Notes under the pieces: generated by a model | Told to the model about the DNA's origin: nothing | Database searches by the model: none | The model's input: the letters and a program-made list of their open reading frames with translations, nothing else | In this document: positions 57,449 to 64,000 of the stretch, piece after piece | Layout: each line of letters begins with the position of its first letter | How positions within the stretch are numbered: position 1 is the first letter of the stretch | Position numbers and translations under genes: made by a program | Source of the DNA: Magnolia sinica | Taxonomy: Eukaryota > Streptophyta > Magnoliopsida > Magnoliales > Magnoliaceae | Length of the DNA: 64,000 nucleotides | Assembly: GCF_029962835.1 (NCBI RefSeq) | Contig: NC_080575.1 | Location: forward strand, 58,193,493-58,257,492 | Direction: 5' to 3'

Positions 57449-58253
57449 AGATAGACATCAAAATAAACTATAGGTTTCATCACTTAGTCTTAGCTAAGAG
57501 ATTTAGTCTAACAAGACTGACATCTTAGAAGAAAAACAAAAAGATCAACTAGAACCATGAAGAAATCGAAGTGGAAAAATGTTGTCGGTGCTCCACATAG
57601 ACCTTCTCTCCCTTTTCAAACCGTATAAGATGATTTGAAGTAGCCTAGGGACTCCTTTAAATAGTTTTGCAACTCAAACTTTCACAACTCCTTAGAAAAG
57701 TTTACAAACCACCTCAAATTTATGCACACTGTGCATCTTTGATGGCAACTTTGATGCCATTGAACAGTCTTCGATTGCACCTTTGATGACATTGAACTAT
57801 CTTCAATTCCATCGAAAATCTTTAGAACTATCCAATGAGTTGAGCCCGAAATTCATAAATTGTCGATGGCATCGAAGTCAGTTCGATAACATCGAAGTCA
57901 ATTTTGGGAATTATTTCATGAATTTCTCTTTTAAACTTGGAGTTTCAGAATATCATTTTTCTAGCCAATTTTCAGGATTCATTTTCTGCACTTCAAACCT
58001 TCAATTCTTTTCATTCCTCACTTGGTTTCCTTAAATCTTTAGCATGTGAATTCTTCATTAATGACTTCCAAATCTTTAATTCTTCATTATCTTCTTTTGA
58101 GCTCTAAATTCATCCTTTTAAGTGCATATTCATCATAAGCTTCCAAATCACCTCGCATGACAAAAATGTATATAATTAAATCAAATTATCAATTAAATGG
58201 TAGGAAAACTAATATAATTAAAGAGTTAAATATGCAATATTTGAGTCTTAACA
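57449..58253 (-). mobile_element. Minus-strand Athila 5' LTR, outer part
   Basis: Continues the LTR from 51119 across CACTA-1 (AAAATAAACTATAGGTTTC ... CTTAGCTAAGAGATTTAGTC, matching the reverse complement of the other Athila LTR) and ends ATATGCAATATTTGAGTCTTAACA, the reverse of the Athila LTR start TGTTGAGGGTCAAATATTGC. The right flank is ATGTG. Without the insert the LTR is about 1.36 kb, shorter than that of Athila(+). Confidence 0.8.
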
Positions 58254-61200
58254 ATGTGTGAGTGAGCATTGACTTTCCTTATTGTGGTTTTCCAACAAAT
58301 TAGAGAAAATCACCAAAATAATGCCTATAACAAGCTTCCTTAAGGCAAAAGAAGATGATTTCTGAGAATAAGCCACTTTCAGCAAAAATAAAAAATTGCT
58401 GCACAAAAACAGGCATGTACAAAGTCGGATCATTTGTCCGGTCTTACAGCAAAAAACAAGTAGATTTTGGTTACAGACCAAGTTAGATGGAGTTGTTGTA
58501 TCCATGATATTCTTTTGAGTTAGTCAATGGAGATGATGAGAATAACCCCAATGAGAAGGCAAAATAATCCAAAAGAAGACTTGTGTTCTACTTGTGTTGA
58601 CCATAGCTTCAACCCATGATGCCTAATTGATCGATGTTGTTTTGTATGCGATATTGATTGGCATTTGAAGCTTCAGCATTCCATTAACCTAGGAATAGGA
58701 GCCCTTGTAAGGAAAAACATTTTAGAAACATTTTCTAGATACACATAACAAAATAAGGGGATAGACGTTCATATGGGAAAAGCCAAGGAAAAACAAACAC
58801 AGTACTATTGCACCATCCATGTCCATGACAATCTTATAGTCTATCCATAGTAGGGATAACATGGATTCTGCATTGCAAATATAAATTATCAATACGGTAT
58901 TCATATGTTCTAATAGACTAATGAACTAAACACCAACAGCACAAGCAAAATTAAGTCCTGACATATCTTTCACAACACACTATAGTATGCAACAATGGCA
59001 TGCCACAATAACATCATAGAAATCTTAGCATAGTGTGGAAAGAATTCTAATAGTATATGAAGTCTGTTCCTATTTTTCATTAGATTTTAGATTCCCTAAA
59101 CCCCAGCAGATTCCAGATTCCAACCCTGCTTTTGCATTATTAGGATGTTAGGTTAAGCTTGATTGAGACATGAATTCAAATAAGCTTCTCTTTTATTTGG
59201 TAAAACTTTGGGGGATGGATTTCTTTTATTTAACACAAACACATAAATGAGATGTTATTTATTACACAATTACACAAATGCGTAAGGACAACATGGCATT
59301 GTAGAGCTCTAACAGATGATCCATGAAAACTCAAATGAACAGATAATAATTGAATTCATTAGCAAACAGTCAATAATACAATAAAATTTAGATGTTTCAG
59401 AAGGAACATACAAGATCACTAAGATGCCACTAAAACGACTCAAATTGGTTTTTGCAACACTCGAAATTCAATTTACTTTCACCCTACTTATTTGTCATCC
59501 AAATGTAGACAAGACTTTTCACTTGTAAGTAAACATTGGCATCTTTGAGCACCATTTATACCTTAATTACAACAGGGTGGAAAATATCAAGAAATATCCA
59601 ACCACTACTCAATTTCTTTCAAATCATCTGATCAATGACGAATTCCTCACATTTATTAGAGGTCCCCTAATTTTCAATGGTAGCAGAGCAACTGTGCCTA
59701 GGACTTCAAACTAATGTTCTGACAGAATGATCATGCATCTTCCTCAATCCCTGAAGCAATCCCACAAAGCATGTTAAATACAGTTTCTTCTATTATGTCC
59801 TTTCTTTACGATCTCAACAAATATAAATAAAACATACATATGTATAGATGATCCCAAATCCTATTTTTTGTTGATCCATGCCAACTACCCTTTACATAGT
59901 TTTGAAAATTTTACTTTTTGCCTTTTCTCTTTGATTCCGCTACTTCTTTAAGAAATGATGAAAATAAGAAATGATCTTGATAGTAGTTCATATAAACCAT
60001 GCTTTGGCTCCAATAATCAGTGGAGCTGAATTATTTTTCTTCTTCAAATAGAAATAAATTAGGGGGGAAAACACAAATACATGCAACAGGTTTGATTTAC
60101 TGCTTAATGGCTAAAGCATGATGTGAGGCACCATTTTGGTATAGCCCACCTGCCAATAATAAAATTGAGACACCCAAGGGACTATTAAGAGAATGGTCTC
60201 CCAGGTGGCGTGTACCACTTTTGACATGGAAACTCATTGTATTTTCGGAGGTATTCTTCCTAAGTGTGACATGTGTCATACTGTTACCAGGCACTAATAG
60301 GGTCCTAATAAATATATGTAGTTATATACTAACCTAAATTCTTTTAGCCTAGACAACAACTAAAAACACAGTATTCAATAAGGAATTAATCTCTACACCT
60401 AGAAACTCCAAAGTGGGTGTTTTGTTCTAACTATGTCCAATGATTCAATTTCACTCGGTAAGCGAACAAGCCCTCATATCCCTTCTCACCATCTGAATCA
60501 AAATCCTCTAATATGTTCCTCTCATTATCCATTCAAGCCTTCTCACCACATGCAATCAAAGGACGAGCATGTTATACAAACAATTGATACCTTGTTGTAT
60601 GGAGAAGGAAATACAAAGTAACACGCATCAGAAATTGCAAATTGTTTTTCCTCCAATTTCTCAAACCTAATGAAAGAAAGATGATAAGATAATATAAAAT
60701 ATGTAAATGACTAAGCCAAAAGCTGAAGCAGAACAAATAAAACACTCAAATGAATTCAATTGCCAACTTACTACAAAAAGGTTGTTAGGAAGAATCAAGT
60801 GCCATGAAATAGCAAGTTTGTGAACGCTTCCCATCAACAACCTATGGACAAGAAATTTGAATGAAGTATCAGAAGAAGGGCAATTCCAAACATAATGAGA
60901 ATGCTTTGTCTATTGAGAAGCATGGCTTTTAATTATTTGATGAGAAACATAATGTATCAATCTTAATTGCATTTCTGTTGCACAAGCTAGAATGATTCTC
61001 ATTGGCTTTAAGAAGAGCGAGTGTAATGCATTGCCAATATTTTGATTTTAGAGAATGGTTTATACCTTTAAAGTACTTGACAGTTCCACTAAGAGAAATT
61101 AAAACTACTGACACAACATGATCATGGGGAATGTCTCGAGATATCGGAGCATCTGGGAAAGACCAACTCTAAACAAAGAAACAAGAGAAAAATGAGGATT

Positions 61201-62133
61201 ATACATTCATAAAGTCCCACTCTTATTAACCGAGATTCGGAATAAGTTCAAACTTCTTAGGAACAACACCACTGAAGTGGTTGTTTTTTTGTGTTACTGA
61301 AAATCAAAGCAACTAAAATTAGACTTAGTATTTAGGATTTTGTTTAAAAATCTGAAGAATAGACAATCCAACAAGTAGCCTTCCCACCAAGAAAAAGACC
61401 ATTCGTTTCCAATTGCAGAAAAAGGGCCTCGTCTTTCTCTCATTTTCGGAACGACAACAACAAAGCGCCAGTTGATGACTTTATTTTAATGGGGATTTTC
61501 TCTGTTTTGCCAACCATTTAAAAGCACAACCCAAATTGCTATGAGAGAGCTTAAGATAACAATGATGATGATTTAACAGAGAGCCTATATACACACATAT
61601 ACATATATAAAGGAATTCTCACCTGCACACTAGTTCTTATGAGAACTTGTGGGAACTTTTTCAAAACTCATCTCCTATGATATAATCACAAAATCTAAAC
61701 TGTCCAGATGATGCAGCTCCCCATGAAACCCCCAGGGCCCAACTTTCACCCTAATCCAAAACTTTAGTGGGCCATGGCGAATGAAAATAGTTTCCTCTCT
61801 TGATTTGGATAACACATTAATACACAACCGATATCACAGAAAATGATTACAATTCCTAGGAGGTAAATTCTTTAGCATAAAACCTTCAATTAGAAGATAA
61901 ACATCACACAAGAAAACATCTTTATTCTTTCAGCCTACCTTTATTACATTTGAATTTTGATCACCAATACTAGAAATCTACATTCTAAATAAACATTGAT
62001 TCTACTCTCTGCCTGTATGTGTATTATAAAAAGAAAAACCTCCATGCTTGATTATTTTCATACAATAGACACCTACAGTAATAATGTTCTTTCCACTACA
62101 AGCCCACAGCTTCAATAATTTCTATACACCCGA
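58254..62133. other. Host flanking DNA, no gene recognised
   Basis: AT-rich text with only short open frames on both strands (58248-58505, 58722-58904, 60097-60294, 60433-60621, 60929-61114), none with a domain I recognise. No LTR ends, transposase or tandem arrays are apparent. This appears to be the original host DNA next to the receptor kinase pseudogene at 62134-62491, perhaps its downstream region. Confidence 0.5.
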
Positions 62134-62491
62134 TTATACCGTGAGATCCATTAATTGACCTAATGTAAGTGCATGGAATGACTCTAGAGAGCAAGAAGGC
62201 CTACCAACAGATAGCTCCTGAGCCACATGGTGCATGGTTGGCCAAGAGTTTGGATATGGCCAAATGCATGCAAGTGCCATAGACACTGCAAATACGACTT
62301 CTCGTGCAACCTCCGCCATCGGATTGGAGTGATGTTTGTCCAACATATCCTTTAGCAATATATCTTCTCTGTTTGGTGATGACAAAGAGGAGATGAGCTC
62401 CCCAGGATGCCTTCCCATCATCACTTCAAGTGCCACAATGCTAAAGCTATATACATCACATTTTTAGTCATCCTTATTGTATATGCAAGTT
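62134..62491 (-). pseudogene. LRR receptor kinase (MIK2-like), last exon only
   Basis: Minus strand. An AG acceptor (TCTAG) precedes 62491. The exon then encodes LAYTIRMT, a one-base frameshift where TEKCDV is expected (about 62460), CDVYSFSIVALEVMMGRHPG, ELISSLSSPNREDILLKD, VVFAVSMALACIWPYPNSWP, TMHHVAQELS and the C-terminal LGQLMDL before a stop. These are kinase subdomains IX-XI of LRR-XII/MIK2-type receptor kinases, in which an intron lies at just this place. The conserved Arg of subdomain XI (RPDPxxRP) is replaced by Trp/Ser. Upstream exons are not seen in the 250 bp before CACTA-2, so it is a truncated relic. Confidence 0.82.
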
Positions 62492-62742
62492 CTAGAAGAA
62501 AGAAGATAGTTCAATCATGTTATTTACTCTCTATAATCATCAACAGGTAAACTCTTATTCATATTTCAAATTAACCCGGGTTTTGTTAATATAGGTTTGA
62601 GCTAACCTTAAGGCATCTTTATAGACTGAGCATGTGCCAAGAGTTTTGTTTGCTACATCCGGGATGTGCATAAGATAGGCCAAACTTTCAGATAATCTTG
62701 CTAGAAAGTCAGGATGGTCCACTCTGTAACACCCCGTACTTT
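62492..62742. other. Spacer before CACTA-2, with LTR-like start
   Basis: A minus-strand open frame here (62555-62782) has no domain I recognise. At 62725 TGTAACACCCCGTACTTT looks like the start of a plant Ty3/gypsy LTR, but only 18 bp are seen before CACTA-2 begins. Confidence 0.35.
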
Positions 62743-62759
62743 CATTACAAGAAAAACAG

Positions 62760-63330
62760 GCTTTACTGGCGGCCAAAACCACCCCTAAAAGTCCCCAAAA
62801 CCGTCGGTATAAGAATTACCGGCAGTTGGACACGTGCCGCTAAATGGGGGCGTTGCTGTATGTTTTACTGGCGGTCGCACCTTTTTTACCGGCATTTTTA
62901 GGCTAAAATAGGAACTTTTAGCGGCGTTTAGCAGCGCTTCTGGTGACTGCCGGTAAAAACTATAAACGCGCCGGTAAAAGATATGAGAAATGCTGGTTAA
63001 AAGCTATTGGAAACGCCACTAAAAGCTGTAAAAATCGCCGGTAAAAAGTTATGAGAAATGCATGTAAATTATGTAAAAAACGTCGGTAAAAGTTGCAACA
63101 AACACCGGTAAAAGCTGTAACAAGTGCCGATAAGAAATTGAAAAAATGCCAGTAAAAGCTGTAAAAAGCGCCAGTAAAAAATGGAAAAAAGGCCAGTAAA
63201 GGATGGAAAAAGTGCTCTAAAAGGTCGCCACAATGCCTGTAAAAGTATTTTTGATTGCCGCAATAAGGTTGCCAAAAACCGGGAAAGATATGTAAAAATT
63301 CCGAAAAATGCATGCCGAAGCAATTTCATG
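62760..63330. repeat. CACTA-2 subterminal repeats
   Basis: About 20 copies of an approximately 20-bp motif CGCCGGTAAAAGCTGTAAAA in direct orientation with variants, as in CACTA-1. The minus-strand frames at 62960-63313 and 63069-63420 are translations of these repeats. Confidence 0.88.
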
Positions 63331-63429
63331 CCAAAATTTGTATGTATAATTCTACAAGAAAAAAACAACAACAACATGGTTTTACAAGAATTAACAACTA
63401 ACACTAAGATGTAGACTGCTTCCAAAAAT

Positions 63430-63803
63430 TTTAACATAGTCCGCATGTCCTGGGCAATCCACGTGTGCATAGTGCCGCTTAGCAGTCTTATATAATCCAC
63501 GTGTGCATAGTGCCGCTTAGCAGTCTTATATTCCACATGGGCCTACAACTCATGTCACCTACAATAAGCTTCCAATATGTCCAAAATAAGTAGTTATTGA
63601 GCATAAAAAATGCCAATAAAAGACAGCATTAAAACATGCTATGTACTTATGATAGAAACATATCCCAACACATAATGTGCATGATGCAAGAAAGAAAATG
63701 GCATCCTAACCGTTGCAATGGTAATTCCTCGAGCTTTATCCTCTGGTCCCTTGTCAATCTCATCAAAGGCAACAGCCTTAGCTTTACCTTCTTTTGCCAG
63801 TAC
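63430..63803 (-). pseudogene. TUFM: Captured mitochondrial EF-Tu fragment (two exons and intron)
   Basis: Minus strand. Exon 63803-63711 encodes VLAKEGKAKAVAFDEIDKGP, then EDKARGITIAT (the switch I region of EF-Tu, with GITIAT). The intron 63710-63543 has GT...AG ends. The next exon starts at 63542 with [16 protein letters not shown] and finishes CPGHADYVK (the DxPGH G3 box). Between these a 38-bp tandem duplication (units at 63457-63494 and 63495-63532) shifts the frame. FDEIDK followed by KARGITIAT and [13 protein letters not shown] matches plant mitochondrial EF-Tu better than plastid EF-Tu. EF-Tu delivers aminoacyl-tRNA to ribosomes. Only a piece of the GTPase domain is present. Confidence 0.88.
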
Positions 63804-64000
63804 CTATAAAAAGCCCATAGAAATTAGAATGCCGCACAAGCTCCTTGTAAGGATAACATAATCATAAACTCAGAAAAAACAAATCAACTCTAGATCTAGA
63901 GAGAGACAAATAAGATCAATATCATCAATATCATCATCATCAACATCTGCGGCTTATACCAACTGATTGGGGGTCTGCTAGCTAAGATCAATATATGGAA
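63804..64000. other. CACTA-2 interior, probable intron
   Basis: No exon is recognised. It contains ATCATCAATATCATC repeats near 63917-63945 and is probably part of the captured EF-Tu intron or another piece. Confidence 0.4.

Larger units (their letters stand above)
62743..64000. mobile_element. CACTA-2, left end; continues beyond window
   Basis: The terminus CATTACAAGAAAAACAGGC differs from CACTACAAGAAAA by one C-to-T change. It is followed by GCTTTACTGGCGGCCAAAAC, almost the same as the start of CACTA-1 (GCTTTACCGGCAACCAAAA), and by the same type of subterminal repeats. It contains EF-Tu exons from 63430 on. The right end and any transposase lie outside the window. Confidence 0.8.

Noticed and set aside
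58248-58505. Small protein with a possible membrane segment
   Set aside because: It starts in host flank and overlaps the LTR edge, with no homology that I recognise. AT-rich DNA easily gives hydrophobic frames.
63069-63536. A 155-residue frame combining an EF-Tu-like start with a Phe-rich tail
   Set aside because: The N-terminal part is the captured EF-Tu exon, the rest is read-through into intron and subterminal repeats. Not a real fusion protein.
1-64000. CRISPR arrays, tRNA or rRNA genes, endogenous pararetrovirus
   Set aside because: I looked for regular direct repeats with unique spacers, tRNA cloverleaf boxes, rRNA text and pararetrovirus motifs and saw none. The only reverse transcriptases are of Ty3/gypsy type with LTRs.

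Overview
This window is nuclear DNA of a flowering plant. It consists almost entirely of nested transposable elements and contains no intact host gene. The evidence is plant-lineage LTR retrotransposons (Tat, Athila, a Tekay/Del-like chromovirus and a probable Ty1/copia LTR), CACTA (En/Spm) DNA transposons, and spliced fragments of plant genes (Rubisco activase, LRR receptor kinases, mitochondrial EF-Tu). Intergenic tracts rich in TGGACGG and GTGGGCCCAC suggest a magnoliid or other early-diverging angiosperm, but that is a weak guess.

Layout, from the outer host inward. The oldest layer is a minus-strand Athila element. Its 5' LTR lies at 50565-58253 (split by a CACTA element), its primer binding site near 50540-50559, and its gag-like tail at 49664-50145 plus 38241-38304. 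A plus-strand Tat-lineage element sits in that gag: its visible part is 4654-10866 plus 35245-38240, with its upstream half left of the window. The Tat element carries RNase H, a second RNase H and integrase remnants, then an antisense, intron-containing gene for a plant mobile domain (PMD) protein, then its 3' LTR (37429-38240). Three insertions lie in Tat: a long chromovirus LTR (1-4653) in the RT/RNase H region, a probable copia solo LTR (5706-7565) in integrase, and chromovirus element 1 (10867-35244, target duplication ATGGT) in the antisense PMD gene. Element 1 is itself filled: solo LTR 11985-15160 (ATGAG) in its 3' LTR, solo LTR 19375-23526 (CACAA) in its integrase, and element 2 (24982-35095) in its truncated 5' LTR. 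A nearly full-length plus-strand Athila (38305-49658, TCAAG/TTAAG) interrupts the minus-strand Athila gag.

To the right, CACTA-1 (51120-57448) lies in the minus-strand Athila LTR. It has no transposase I can recognise but holds gene pieces: two Rubisco activase exons with an intron, an LRR receptor kinase N-lobe fragment, an exon of a lysine-rich protein, and what looks like a 5' UTR plus first exon. The stretch 58254-62133 shows nothing I can identify. An LRR receptor kinase last exon (pseudogene) follows at 62134-62491. A second CACTA element starts at 62743 and runs off the window, carrying two mitochondrial EF-Tu exons.

All retroelement and captured genes are broken by stops, frameshifts or deletions. 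The order of insertion is readable because target duplications and host reading frames reconnect exactly when the inserts are removed. The two most interesting things are the antisense spliced PMD gene in the Tat element and the gene-capturing CACTA elements.
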